This document shows, one piece after another, positions 9,263-17,409 of a DNA stretch of 64,000 nucleotides (its first letter is position 1; every line of letters starts with the position of its first letter). This DNA is from Candidatus Pantoea formicae (GTDB taxonomy: Bacteria; Pseudomonadota; Gammaproteobacteria; Enterobacterales; Enterobacteriaceae). A program made the translations under genes and the position numbers. The stretch is taken from positions 558,001 to 622,000 of the forward strand of contig NZ_VWXD01000003.1 in NCBI RefSeq assembly GCF_011752625.1, read 5' to 3'. The notes under the pieces were generated by a model. It was not told the origin of the DNA and searched no databases. It worked only from the letters and a program-made list of their open reading frames with translations.

Positions 9263-11864
9263 CGCAAATCTGCGTAACAAACGCAAGATTTCGCCGTTCT
9301 GGTTATTGCCCATTATCGCCCTGCTGATTGCTGGCTGGCTGTTATGGACCAATTATCAGGAGCGCGGTACCACTATTACCATTAACTTCCAGACGGCGGA
9401 CGGCATCGTGCCGGGCCGAACGCCAATTCGCTATCAGGGCGTAGAAGTGGGGACTGTGCAGGGCATCGTATTGAGCGATGACTATCACAGCATCCAGATC
9501 AAGGCCAGCATCAAGAGCGACATGCGTGATGCGCTGAAAGATAACACTCAGTTCTGGCTGGTCACGCCAAAGGCCTCACTGGCGGGGGTTTCTGGGCTGG
9601 ATGCGTTGGTTGGCGGTAACTATATCGGTATGATGCCGGGAGGCGGGAACCCGCGTGAGCATTTCACCGCGCTGGATACCCAGCCCAAATACCGCGTCAA
9701 CACCGGCGAACTGCTGATCCACCTCCACTCACCTGATCTGGGTTCACTCAATACCGGTTCGCTGGTCTATTATCGTAAAATTCCGGTGGGTCGAGTCTAT
9801 GACTACAGCATTAACGGCAACACCGATGGCGTGACCGTCGATGTGCTGATCGAACGTCGCTTCGTCAACCTGGTGAAAAAGCAGAGTCGTTTCTGGAACG
9901 TCTCCGGCGTGGATGCCGATATCAGCCTGAGCGGTGCCAAAGTGAAACTGGAGAGCCTTGCGGCCTTGGTCAATGGCGCCATTGCCTTTGACTCCCCGGA
10001 TGAGGGTCAGCAGGCCAATAGTGATGAAAACTATCAGCTTTATCCTGACCTCGCGCGCAGCCAGCGCGGGGTGCAAATCAGCCTGGATTTGCCCAGCGGA
10101 GATAACCTCAAAGCCGATAGCACCCCACTGATGTATCAAGGCCTTGAGGTCGGTACCTTAACCAAACTCAATCTGCTACCGGGCGGTAAAGTCACGGGCG
10201 AGTTGACGGTCGATCCTTCCGTCACCGGTTTAATGCGCAGCGGTACGCGAATTGAAATGCGTGCGCCTAAGTTGAGCCTGACTGACACCAATCTCAGCAG
10301 CCTACTGACCGGCAACACTTTTGAACTGGTTCCTGGTGAAGGGCCCGCACAGGATCACTTCACCGTGTTACCGGCGAGTGAATCCCTGCTGCAGAAACCG
10401 GATGTGCTCACCGTACAGCTCAGCGCACCTGAAACTTATGGCATCGATGCGGGCCAGCCAGTCATGTTGTATGGCATGAAGATCGGCCAGATTATTTCGC
10501 GTCAGTTGGATGAAAACGGCATCAGTTTCGCCGTGGCGATCAACCCGGAATATCGCCATCTGGTGCACGCTGACAGCAAATTCATCGTCAACAGCCGTTT
10601 AGACGTGAAGTTCGGCCTTGATGGCATGCAGGTGCTGGGTGCCAGCGCGCGGGAATGGGTGGATGGCGGCATTCGTCTGGTGCCGGGTGCCAAAGGTAAC
10701 CCTTCCACGCGCTATCCTCTCTATGCCGATGCTGAACGGGCGCAGGAAGGTATTATTGGCGATCAGCCAGCGACGACTTTAAAACTTACGGCCAGCAGCT
10801 TGCCAGACGTACAGGCAGGTTCCGTGGTGCTGTATCGCAAGTTCCAGGTCGGTGAGGTTGTGGATGTAGTGCCGCGTGCTGATGCGTTTGAGATTTCCGT
10901 CCATATTGAGCCGCAATATCGCAAGTTACTCACCAGCGAAAGCGTATTCTGGGCAGAGGGCGGCGCAAAAGTGCAGTTGAATGGCAGCGGCCTGACGGTG
11001 CAAGCTTCTCCGCTTAACCGCGCACTCAAAGGCGCCATCAGCTTCGATAACCTGACCGGCGCGCAGGCGGCGAAAGGCGTGAAACGCGTGCTTTACGCTT
11101 CAGAGACCGCTGCCCGTGCGGTGGGTAGCCAGATCACGCTGCACACCTTCGATGCCAGTAAACTGGCGGCGGGCATGCCCATCCGCTATCTCGGCATCAA
11201 TGTCGGTCAAGTTGAGTCGCTGGCGTTGAGTAAGGACAATAATCAGGTGGTGGCGAAAGCCGTACTTTATCCAGAGTATGTGCAAGATTTCGCGCGCGTC
11301 GGCAGCCGTTTCTCGGTGGTCGCACCAGAAATCTCGCCAGCGGGTGTCAACCATCTGGAGACGCTGTTGCAGCCTTACCTTAACGTGGATCCCGGTAAAG
11401 GCGCGCAGGCACGTACCTTCGAGTTGCAGGAAAGCACCATTACCGATTCGCGTTACCTTAATGGCCTCAATATCTACGTGGATGCCACCGAAGCCGGTTC
11501 GCTGTCGCTGGGAACACCGGTGCTGTTCCGTGGTGTAGAAGTCGGCACCGTCACCGGCACATCACTGGGTAACATGGCCGACCGCGTGCAAATAGCGCTG
11601 CGCATCAGCAAGAAATACCAGCATCTGGTGCGTAACAACTCGGTGTTCTGGCTGGCGTCTGGATACAACCTCGACTTTGGCCTGATAGGCGGCGTGGTGA
11701 AAACCGGCACATTCCAGCAGTTCATTCGTGGTGGCATCCAGTTCGCCACGCCTCCAACTGTGCCACTGGCACCGCAGGCAGGCGCAGACAAGCACTTCCT
11801 GTTGCAGGATGAAGCGCCGAAAGAGTGGCGTAGTTGGGGAACAGCCATTCCGGACCCTAATTAA
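9231..11864 (+). CDS. letB: Intermembrane lipid transport tunnel protein LetB (YebT, MCE family)
   Basis: 877 residues, matching E. coli LetB. One N-terminal membrane helix (about 23-42, [17 protein letters not shown]) anchors a periplasmic protein made of serial MCE domains; seven are known in the family. Recurring signatures here include [18 protein letters not shown], [62 protein letters not shown] and [12 protein letters not shown], that is seven repeats. LetB hexamers stack into a hydrophobic tunnel across the periplasm. ATG 9231 is preferred over 9225 by E. coli alignment. A terminator follows at once. Confidence 0.96.
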   Translation: MQQETPTTPTSANLRNKRKISPFWLLPIIALLIAGWLLWTNYQERGTTITINFQTADGIVPGRTPIRYQGVEVGTVQGIVLSDDYHSIQIKASIKSDMRDALKDNTQFWLVTPKASLAGVSGLDALVGGNYIGMMPGGGNPREHFTALDTQPKYRVNTGELLIHLHSPDLGSLNTGSLVYYRKIPVGRVYDYSINGNTDGVTVDVLIERRFVNLVKKQSRFWNVSGVDADISLSGAKVKLESLAALVNGAIAFDSPDEGQQANSDENYQLYPDLARSQRGVQISLDLPSGDNLKADSTPLMYQGLEVGTLTKLNLLPGGKVTGELTVDPSVTGLMRSGTRIEMRAPKLSLTDTNLSSLLTGNTFELVPGEGPAQDHFTVLPASESLLQKPDVLTVQLSAPETYGIDAGQPVMLYGMKIGQIISRQLDENGISFAVAINPEYRHLVHADSKFIVNSRLDVKFGLDGMQVLGASAREWVDGGIRLVPGAKGNPSTRYPLYADAERAQEGIIGDQPATTLKLTASSLPDVQAGSVVLYRKFQVGEVVDVVPRADAFEISVHIEPQYRKLLTSESVFWAEGGAKVQLNGSGLTVQASPLNRALKGAISFDNLTGAQAAKGVKRVLYASETAARAVGSQITLHTFDASKLAAGMPIRYLGINVGQVESLALSKDNNQVVAKAVLYPEYVQDFARVGSRFSVVAPEISPAGVNHLETLLQPYLNVDPGKGAQARTFELQESTITDSRYLNGLNIYVDATEAGSLSLGTPVLFRGVEVGTVTGTSLGNMADRVQIALRISKKYQHLVRNNSVFWLASGYNLDFGLIGGVVKTGTFQQFIRGGIQFATPPTVPLAPQAGADKHFLLQDEAPKEWRSWGTAIPDPN

Positions 11865-11869
11865 CCAAT

Positions 11870-11895
11870 CGGGCAGCCTACGGGCTGCCCGTTTT
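11870..11895 (+). terminator. Rho-independent terminator of letAB
   Basis: Perfect stem CGGGCAGCC / GGCTGCCCG with a TAC loop, starting 6 bp after the letB stop and followed by TTTT. Confidence 0.88.
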
Positions 11896-11939
11896 ACTTG
11901 CACGTGTTACACTTCGCGCTCGATTTGTTACCCCGGTAG

Positions 11940-13364
11940 ATGCCCGTGTCCGAACGCTTTCCTGAAGACTTCCTTGCGCTGATGCGCGCCAGCCTCGCTG
12001 ATGAGGACGAACTACAACGCTTTTTGGCCATCAGCCAGCAACCGCTACGACGCAGCCTGCGCGTGAACACCCTTAAAATCAGTGTTGAGGCATTTCTGGC
12101 ACGCACGGCGCATTACGGTTGGCGTTTGACGCCGGTTCCTTGGTGTGCTGAGGGATTCTGGATTGAGCGTGACGATGAATCGTTGCCACTGGGCAGCGTG
12201 GCGGAGCATCTCAGCGGTTTGTTCTACATTCAGGAAGCCAGCTCAATGCTGCCCGTCACGGCGCTGTTTGACGCGGCACCAGGCGCACGTCAGGTCATGG
12301 ATGTGGCAGCCGCCCCCGGCTCCAAAACCACGCAAATGGCTGCGCTGATGCAAAATGAAGGCGCGATTCTCGCCAATGAGTATTCGGCAAGTCGTGTAAA
12401 AGTGCTGCATGCCAATATCAGCCGATGTGGGGTGAGTAACGTCGCGCTGACCCACTTTGATGGCCGCGTGTTTGGCGCTGCTTTGCCAGAACAGTTTGAT
12501 GCCATTCTGCTGGATGCCCCTTGCTCTGGCGAGGGAGTGGTGAGAAAAGACGCCGATGCACTGCGCAACTGGACGCTAGAGAGTACGGAAGATATCGCTG
12601 CAACCCAACGGGACCTGATCGAAAGTGCTTTCCATGCATTACAACCTGGCGGCACCTTGATCTACTCCACCTGTACGCTGAATCAGATTGAGAATCAGCA
12701 AGTGATTGCCTGGTTACAGCAACGCTACCCGGATGCAGTGGAAATTCTGCCATTGGATGGCTTGTTTGTCGGTGCTGAACAAGCATTGACCCCAGAAGGC
12801 TTTCTGCACGTCTTCCCGCAAATCTTCGACAGTGAAGGCTTCTTCGTTGCTCGCCTGCGCAAAACGGCCAGCATCCCGGCCTTGCCAGCACCGACGTATA
12901 AAGTGGGTAAACTGCCCTTCTCGCCTGTTAGCCGCAAGCTTTCAGCCGAAGTGCAGCAAGCCGCAGCCAAAGTCGGTATACAGTGGGATGATAATCACAA
13001 GCTGTGGGAGCGAGATAAAGAGTTGTGGCTGTTCCCTGCCGCGCTGGAGAGCTGGCTTGGCAGAGTGCGTTTCTCACGCATTGGACTGAAGCTGGCTGAG
13101 ACCTTCCCAAAAGGCTATCGCTGGCAACATGAAGCGGTAGTAGCGCTCACCCAGCCTGGCAGCGCGTTAGATTTCGAACTTACCGAAACCGAAGCGGAAA
13201 GTTGGTATCGCGGTCAGGATATTCGTCCTGAGACGCTACCAACACGCGATGAAATCATCGTTACCTACCAGCAACAGCCGCTGGGGTTGGCGAAGAAGGT
13301 CAGCAACCGCATTAAAAACAGCTATCCCCGCGAACTGGTGCGCGATGGACGTCTGTTCCGTTAA
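11940..13364 (+). CDS. rsmF: 16S rRNA (cytosine-1407-C5) methyltransferase RsmF
   Basis: 474 residues, orthologous to E. coli YebU/RsmF. The SAM-binding motif [12 protein letters not shown] lies near residue 120, and the two RsmB/Nop2-family catalytic cysteine motifs are DAPCSGEG (near 198) and STCTLNQ (near 243). A C-terminal PUA-like RNA-binding region runs from about 330 ([12 protein letters not shown]...[13 protein letters not shown]). It methylates C1407 in the decoding centre of 30S subunits. It is convergent with pphA, with only 3 bp between the stops. Confidence 0.96.
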   Translation: MPVSERFPEDFLALMRASLADEDELQRFLAISQQPLRRSLRVNTLKISVEAFLARTAHYGWRLTPVPWCAEGFWIERDDESLPLGSVAEHLSGLFYIQEASSMLPVTALFDAAPGARQVMDVAAAPGSKTTQMAALMQNEGAILANEYSASRVKVLHANISRCGVSNVALTHFDGRVFGAALPEQFDAILLDAPCSGEGVVRKDADALRNWTLESTEDIAATQRDLIESAFHALQPGGTLIYSTCTLNQIENQQVIAWLQQRYPDAVEILPLDGLFVGAEQALTPEGFLHVFPQIFDSEGFFVARLRKTASIPALPAPTYKVGKLPFSPVSRKLSAEVQQAAAKVGIQWDDNHKLWERDKELWLFPAALESWLGRVRFSRIGLKLAETFPKGYRWQHEAVVALTQPGSALDFELTETEAESWYRGQDIRPETLPTRDEIIVTYQQQPLGLAKKVSNRIKNSYPRELVRDGRLFR

Positions 13365-13367
13365 TCT

Positions 13368-14015
13368 TTACTGAAGCCGAACCAGCGTTAAGCGATTACC
13401 GAATACTGCACCGGTATCGATATAGTGCTGGTTCGCGACGTTCAATGGCTGTTCCAGCGGCGTGTGACCAAAATAGAAATCGCTGGCACCCTCTATACTG
13501 GCTGATGTGCCGCGATGATGGCGACCAAGGCGATCTCGACTCCATACTACCTGATGCCAGTCGACATCCTGACCCAGTTCATAATGGCTGGCCGGATAAT
13601 CGGCATGGGCAATCACCACCACCCGATCCGCGAGTTCAATGTGTAGGATCAACGGTAAATCCGCGCAGCGCTTTAGCGCATGGCGTGCCGCAATGAGCTC
13701 TGCACCCTTCAGCTGCCAGAACCAATCACCGCCATTCATCATCCATAGCATGGGGTCTTGCCCCTCAAGCGCCGAGAGCGCCATCTGCTCGTGGTTGCCT
13801 CGAACACAACGGAACCACGGCTCCTGAAGCAACTGCAAACAACCGGGGCTGTCTGGCCCACGGTCGATAAGGTCCCCCACTGACAGCAATAAATCATGCT
13901 CTTTATCGAAATCATGCAGGATGAGTTGCGAATCCAGTTGTGCGCGGCAACCGTGTAGGTCACCGACGACCCAAATGTTACGCCACGTTTTGGCACTCAG
14001 CGTTTGGTAAAACAT
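13368..14015 (-). CDS. pphA: Serine/threonine protein phosphatase PphA
   Basis: 215 residues with the PPP-family metallophosphatase signatures in order: GDLHGC (near 19), GDLIDRGPDS (near 47), RGNHEQM (near 72), then HADYP and FGHTPL. This matches E. coli PphA, which responds to misfolded protein and may dephosphorylate PhoP in Salmonella-type systems. ATG 14015 has a GGGAAAGA ribosome site and gives E. coli-like spacing to GDLHG; the frame stays open 14 codons further upstream. In E. coli yebV and yebW lie between rsmF and pphA; they are absent here. Confidence 0.93.
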   Translation of the reverse strand: MFYQTLSAKTWRNIWVVGDLHGCRAQLDSQLILHDFDKEHDLLLSVGDLIDRGPDSPGCLQLLQEPWFRCVRGNHEQMALSALEGQDPMLWMMNGGDWFWQLKGAELIAARHALKRCADLPLILHIELADRVVVIAHADYPASHYELGQDVDWHQVVWSRDRLGRHHRGTSASIEGASDFYFGHTPLEQPLNVANQHYIDTGAVFGNRLTLVRLQ

Positions 14016-14098
14016 GTAATCTTTCCCGGTTGACTGGAAGTTTAGTAAACCCGGCATAAAGTATAGTCCGGTGAGGTGAAGCCAAGGGAGGGAACAGC

Positions 14099-14206
14099 GT
14101 GAGCAGCCGTAAACAATTTATAGGGGTGTTAGTCTTTATATTCCTTGGCAGCCTACTGCTACTGGAATCGCTTGCGCGCTTGGTGCATTTGCTGTTTGTT
14201 GGGTAG
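14099..14206 (+). CDS. Small single-helix membrane protein (35 aa), unrecognised
   Basis: A GTG-started frame of 35 residues with an excellent GGGAGGG ribosome site 6 nt upstream, divergent from pphA. The sequence begins MSSRKQFIGVLVFIFLG and ends LARLVHLLFVG. It has a short basic N-terminus and one hydrophobic helix (about 7-33). The size and layout recall the E. coli small membrane protein YniD, but I cannot show homology. A strong hairpin lies about 40 bp downstream. The support is the ribosome site, the membrane-protein-like composition and the lack of any other gene here. Confidence 0.55.
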   Translation: MSSRKQFIGVLVFIFLGSLLLLESLARLVHLLFVG

Positions 14207-14371
14207 CGGCGGTTTGCTTCGATAAGTAAGATGGCAGGAAGATTTTCATCAGGGCTGCATCCTTACAGCCCTGATGAAAGTCCCGTCCGGCGCTTATCTC
14301 CGGCGCTCATTGAAGGCGTTAGCTCTGTGCGGGACGGCAACGACCTTACCAAGTAAGACAATTCCGAACAA
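14207..14371. repeat. Gene-free stretch with two nested strong hairpins
   Basis: Positions 14244-14279 form a perfect 14-bp stem (TTTCATCAGGGCTG / CAGCCCTGATGAAA) with an 8-nt loop. It is followed at once by a second, larger fold closed by GTCCCG (14280-14285) and CGGGAC (14330-14335), with GGCGC-rich interior repeats. No T tract follows on either strand, so neither looks like a standard terminator. It could be the 3' end of the 35-aa transcript or a separate structured RNA. No ORF is visible here. Confidence 0.5.
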
Positions 14372-14400
14372 GATAAATGATATTAAATATCATTATCATT
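14372..14400. promoter_or_regulatory. Candidate Fur-type iron box
   Basis: A perfect palindrome at 14376-14394 has 8-bp arms (AATGATAT / ATATCATT) around a 3-nt centre, and a further ATCATT-like hexamer continues to 14400. This spacing and composition match the 19-bp Fur consensus. It lies about 130 bp upstream of the 92-aa ORF start. No convincing sigma-70 promoter overlaps it that I can see, so the regulated transcript is uncertain. Confidence 0.45.
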
Positions 14401-14531
14401 CGTGTTATTTACACTTTCCTTACAGTTGAAGTTCAAATCTGTGCTACTCCTCTGCTCCCGCACCCTCAGTCACTTGCTCGCCTTTTGCTTGACTAAACTA
14501 GAAGTGAAGTGATTTTTAAAGGAGCAAGTGA

Positions 14532-14810
14532 ATGAAAGACTATTACAAGATTGACCTTGAAGTTTTTATGACTAATAACGCGGATCTTATTAGGGAGATT
14601 AAAAGCAAAGCGCCTGTTTATGCCGACGGGTTGGGCTTGGAGGTTGTGCAATATATTAATCGTGAGGTTAAACAAGCTCACCTGGATTATATCGAAAGCC
14701 TCGGCGTGCGCGATCCTTATGAATACTACATCTCACAGCATGAAGAGGATGGTTACCTGGCGGATCAGCTGATCGCTCAGCATCGTGCTGTACTGCATCC
14801 GGCATCCTAG
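14532..14810 (+). CDS. Hypothetical 92-aa protein
   Basis: 92 residues with an AAAGGAG ribosome site 8 nt upstream. The protein is acidic and soluble-looking, with no signal or membrane segment. It contains EVVQYINREVKQAHLDY and YEYYISQHEEDG stretches that suggest helices. I do not recognise the family. A CTAAACT hexamer about 35 bp upstream resembles a sigma-S-type -10. It sits in the variable pocket between pphA and sdsR and ends before a hairpin at 14820-14842 that also faces the convergent 55-aa gene. Confidence 0.7.
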   Translation: MKDYYKIDLEVFMTNNADLIREIKSKAPVYADGLGLEVVQYINREVKQAHLDYIESLGVRDPYEYYISQHEEDGYLADQLIAQHRAVLHPAS

Positions 14811-14819
14811 GCTGTTGAT

Positions 14820-14842
14820 TTGCCACACAACCCGTGTGGCAA
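14820..14842. terminator. Hairpin between convergent small genes
   Basis: Perfect 9-bp stem TTGCCACAC / GTGTGGCAA with a 5-nt loop between the stops of the 92-aa gene (+) and the 55-aa gene (-). The T tracts are short (about three residues), so this is a weak terminator on sequence grounds. Confidence 0.55.
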
Positions 14843-14852
14843 AGATCGCGGT

Positions 14853-15020
14853 TTACCGCGAGAGCAAGAAGATAGCCAGCAGGAAAAGTACCCATAGCCC
14901 AGCAAAGGTGGCGAATCCCACGCGCGGGGTTTTCGCCCGACCCACTACCACACCAATGAAGATACACAGCAGCGTTAAGGTGCCAATCATTACCCAGAGA
15001 AGATATTGCGCATTTGCCAT
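14853..15020 (-). CDS. Small two-helix membrane protein (55 aa)
   Basis: 55 residues from ATG 15020 with an AAGGA ribosome site 6 nt upstream. Two hydrophobic segments, about 6-26 (LLWVMIGTLTLLCIFIGVVV) and 36-53 (FATFAGLWVLFLLAIFLL), flank a short basic loop GRAKTPR. I do not recognise a named family. It is convergent with the 92-aa gene and lies downstream of the lipoprotein gene on the same strand, about 110 bp away. Confidence 0.65.
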   Translation of the reverse strand: MANAQYLLWVMIGTLTLLCIFIGVVVGRAKTPRVGFATFAGLWVLFLLAIFLLSR

Positions 15021-15127
15021 GAAGAATCCTTATTTACCGGCAATAAAACGATGCGCATTCTTATACCATTTTTCCAGCACGCTGACTGCTACAAAATGAC
15101 CGCATATTCAGTGCTGGCTTGGGTTCA

Positions 15128-15454
15128 TTAAACCGCTGAATGATTGCAACGCACGGTTTTTAACTGCTCTAACTCAGATAACCGCGCAGCGGCATGTTTG
15201 TTGGCGCTGGCCTTGGCGATGCCGTTACCAATGCCAAAATCGCCGATAAAGCCAATAACCGTTAGAGCATCAAACTCGCCGGTTTTGTCGATCTGTTGCT
15301 GTACGCTGTGGGTTTTGGCGATCTCCTGCTCAACTGCCGCGCAGTTATAGGTTTGCGCTTCTTCGTTACTGACTTTAGGAGACTGTGGATATTGTTTCAG
15401 TGCGCAACCAGAAAGAAGCACTAGCGCGATAAGTAGGCTGGCAGGTTTAAACAT
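15128..15454 (-). CDS. Predicted lipoprotein (108 aa)
   Basis: A type II signal peptide with lipobox LLSGC puts the lipidated Cys at residue 17; Ala at +2 suggests an outer-membrane destination. The mature part is hydrophilic with two more cysteines (YNCAAVEQEI and TVRCNHSAV), possibly a disulfide, and a Gly-rich FIGDFGIGNGIAKASANK stretch. I recognise no specific family beyond generic enterobacterial small lipoproteins. Lipoprotein status is well supported; the function is unknown. Confidence 0.75.
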   Translation of the reverse strand: MFKPASLLIALVLLSGCALKQYPQSPKVSNEEAQTYNCAAVEQEIAKTHSVQQQIDKTGEFDALTVIGFIGDFGIGNGIAKASANKHAAARLSELEQLKTVRCNHSAV

Positions 15455-15701
15455 CTTATGACTCTCTTTTAGGCCGGTACGGCTAGTCGTTTAGCTGTGA
15501 GGAAATGTAGCATGTGAGGCGTCGCGCGATTGAGGGAATAACAGGCTGGATTTCGGGCAATTCAGGTAAAGATGGAGTAAGGATGTGTCGGTTAAGGTGG
15601 CGATTTTCCTTTCGAAGTTAATTGTCTTGGTTGAGTTTGGACACTACTGCTTTAGCATTTTCCCTTGATATGTTGAATTATTCTCGTACAGTTTGGTATT
15701 A
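15455..15701. other. Gene-free spacer before the structured repeat
   Basis: This holds the leader of the lipoprotein gene and an AT-richer stretch leading into the repeat. I see no ORF with a ribosome site, no terminator and no convincing promoter. Confidence 0.5.
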
Positions 15702-16205
15702 GTGCGGGCCAGAGCACCTCTGCAGCTGCCGGGCTGTCCTCGCGCCGCTTCGCGGTGCCTTCAGCTGCAACGTCGTGCCGGCCGGAACGTTCGGGTACGG
15801 CCGTCCTGGCCTACCCGAACTGCCTGTCGCATCCCTGCGCCTGGCTCCTGGCACAACGTCTTCGCCTCTGCACTGCGAATAGCCCTTGCAGCAGCAGAGG
15901 CGCTATGGCCTCAAACACTGTGCCCTTTGTGGCAGTAAAAGCGCTATCGTCTTCACTCTTTTGCTCTTTCCAACAGCGTATACGGATGCTAGCAAGCAGG
16001 CTTGTGACGCTCTGGGGCTGGCATTTCGCAGCGCTGAACAGAATGAGGAAGCCAGGAGAGCCAGCATGGATGCTGGCGAAAGGTGCAGCCGGGACAGGGA
16101 AAGTCCCGTCTGCACCGGTCCGTCAGGCGGACGAGTGAAGTGAAGGTACCGCGTCAGCGGCGCGAGGACAGCCAGCCCCAGAGCGGCACCAGACTGCGTT
16201 TTCAC
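15702..16205 (+). repeat. Structured non-coding repeat element, copy A
   Basis: A roughly 500-bp GC-rich block repeated in inverted orientation at 58109-58651. Over 16021-16200 I find only two differences from copy B. Its ends carry imperfect terminal inverted repeats: 15731-15763 (GGGCTGTCCTCGCGCCGCTT...) and 16141-16179 (...AGCGGCGCGAGGACAGCC). Inside are hairpins at 15789-15820 (GTTCGGGTA / TACCCGAAC), 16060-16077 (GCCAGCAT / ATGCTGGC), 16082-16116 (13 of 14 pairs) and 16118-16132. Two 41-bp units start near 15923 and 15964. Short ORFs cross it in several frames, but none has a ribosome site. It is not REP, BOX or ERIC as I know them. Confidence 0.85.
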
Positions 16206-16274
16206 CACATGGTTAATTGGCAATAATTACAACGTTAAAGCGGGATATGTATGCTCATAATTATGAATACAATG

Positions 16275-16715
16275 TTATTCCGACCAGGCTATCATTTCAT
16301 CGAGTCGTCTGAAGATGTCTGGAAAATAGCGTTCATTAATACCGAATTCACCTTTAACCTGGACACTGTCAGCATGAGATTCCGGGCGAAGTATATATTC
16401 AATTATCACAATGTCATCGCCCTCCACTTTCCTAAGCAGCATATTCAACTGGTTAAGATCGCTACGAAAATTGAAAGGTTTAATCTCCCGCTGAACCTTC
16501 ACTGCTTCATAAAATGAAGCAAAGTGTTCACGCAGTTCTTTTAACTCACCAACAGTAAATTCAGTTTGAAACTGTACCTTAACCCCATTGACTGAAAGCT
16601 CCACGAAGGACTTAATCCAGTCCCACAGGTGATTAACCGGATCGGCTTCCTCATCAACGACACGTTCCAAGGGAGAGACCGCGAAAACGAACTCTTCATT
16701 TCTGATATCAAACAT
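16275..16715 (-). CDS. Hypothetical 146-aa protein, possibly immunity-like
   Basis: 146 residues, no signal or membrane segment, strongly acidic. It begins MFDIRNEEFVFAVSPLERV and includes EIKPFNFRSDLNQLNML and SVQVKGEFGINERYFPDIF. The pattern of alternating strands with a C-terminal helix recalls small immunity-type proteins such as the WapI-like group, but this is a weak impression. No toxin gene is adjacent. The DNA around it is AT-rich, in contrast to the neighbouring repeat, and it lies in the variable pocket, so horizontal acquisition is plausible. Confidence 0.6.
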   Translation of the reverse strand: MFDIRNEEFVFAVSPLERVVDEEADPVNHLWDWIKSFVELSVNGVKVQFQTEFTVGELKELREHFASFYEAVKVQREIKPFNFRSDLNQLNMLLRKVEGDDIVIIEYILRPESHADSVQVKGEFGINERYFPDIFRRLDEMIAWSE

Positions 16716-16786
16716 GTTTACTTTCCTGCCGATTAATCAAAATATTTTTTATTACCAATGAATTTATTTTTATAAATTATAAGCAT

Positions 16787-16888
16787 AAAAAAAGACCCAA
16801 TACGATTCCTGTATCGGGTCCAGGGAAATGGCTCTTTGAGAGCCGTGCGCTAAAAGTTGGCATTTTTGAAGGCGACTTCTCGCCTTGC
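16787..16888 (-). ncRNA. sdsR: Small regulatory RNA SdsR (RyeB)
   Basis: Read on the minus strand, the RNA starts GCAAGGCGAGAAGTCGCC. It contains the conserved blocks ATGCCAACTTTTAGCGCACG and GAGCCATTTCCCTGGACC. It ends in a terminator hairpin (ACCCGATAC...GTATTGGGT) plus a U run. These are the diagnostic blocks of enterobacterial SdsR, a sigma-S-dependent, Hfq-binding sRNA that represses porin and mutS-type targets. It lies next to yebY as in E. coli. The opposite strand probably encodes the antisense RyeA/SraC, whose ends I cannot place. Confidence 0.93.
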
Positions 16889-16891
16889 CTT

Positions 16892-16901
16892 TTAAAGGTA
16901 G
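16892..16901 (-). promoter_or_regulatory. Putative sigma-S -10 region of sdsR
   Basis: On the minus strand CTACCTTTAA lies just upstream of the inferred SdsR 5' end (G16888). It resembles the extended sigma-S -10 consensus CTAnACTTAA. The assignment relies on SdsR being sigma-S dependent in relatives. Confidence 0.55.
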
Positions 16902-16989
16902 TTCAGGATCGATTATTTTCCAGCCAACCGCGAGGCCAGAGAGGGGAAGCTGCCAACTCTGTGATCGTGCTGGCACATCGGAGAAGCAA

Positions 16990-17016
16990 GCGTAGCGGCA
17001 AAATTGTGCGCTACGC
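16990..17016 (-). terminator. Hairpin downstream of yebY
   Basis: Perfect 8-bp stem GCGTAGCG / CGCTACGC with an 11-nt loop, starting 16 bp past the yebY stop. The following U tract is weak (TTGCTTC), so it is probably an attenuated or Rho-assisted terminator. Confidence 0.5.
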
Positions 17017-17032
17017 CCGCATTTTGGCGTGA

Positions 17033-17377
17033 TTACTTACCGCACAGCTGCTGCGCACGATCAACGATCGGCTGCAGGCTCATTTTCTGACCTGGATGCG
17101 CTTTGTCTTCCGCCACGATGGTATCAATCGATTGCAGCGTCCCTTTGCCCGCGTCGGCACGTGCCTGGGCTTTATCGTTAAGTGGATACTGCAACAGTGT
17201 GCTCGGGTTGATAGCAAACAGCGAACCGTCTTTCTCGCAGGTCAGCATCACTTCTTCACGCGTGAAGGGCCACTTGTCTTTACCGATCTCAAAACGACTG
17301 ACGGTAATAATCTGCGCGGCCATTGCCTGGCTGCACAGCGCCATCAGAATGCAAGCTGGAATGAATTTCTTCAGCAA
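17033..17377 (-). CDS. yebY: YebY family protein (DUF2511)
   Basis: 114 residues. The N-terminal signal peptide [20 protein letters not shown] precedes a mature domain with the family hallmark [24 protein letters not shown] and [13 protein letters not shown], plus a second Cys near the C-terminus (a likely disulfide pair). It is orthologous to E. coli YebY, a periplasmic protein linked by neighbourhood to copper genes. It follows copD on the same strand, as in E. coli yobA-yebZ-yebY, so a copC-copD-yebY operon is likely. Confidence 0.93.
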   Translation of the reverse strand: MLKKFIPACILMALCSQAMAAQIITVSRFEIGKDKWPFTREEVMLTCEKDGSLFAINPSTLLQYPLNDKAQARADAGKGTLQSIDTIVAEDKAHPGQKMSLQPIVDRAQQLCGK

Positions 17378-17409
17378 AATATCGACCTCATTTTTTCTTT
17401 CATCACGAT

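Noticed and set aside
15693..16223. Several ORFs of 80-130 codons inside repeat copy A and matching ones in copy B
   Set aside because: They occur in multiple frames on both strands, lack ribosome sites, and are rich in Arg, Pro and Ser as expected from GC-rich hairpin DNA. The differences between copies disturb the frames (the 41-bp unit is not a multiple of three).
14016..16786. Toxin-antitoxin or prophage remnant in the pphA-sdsR pocket
   Set aside because: No integrase, transposase, toxin-like pair or attachment-site duplication is visible.
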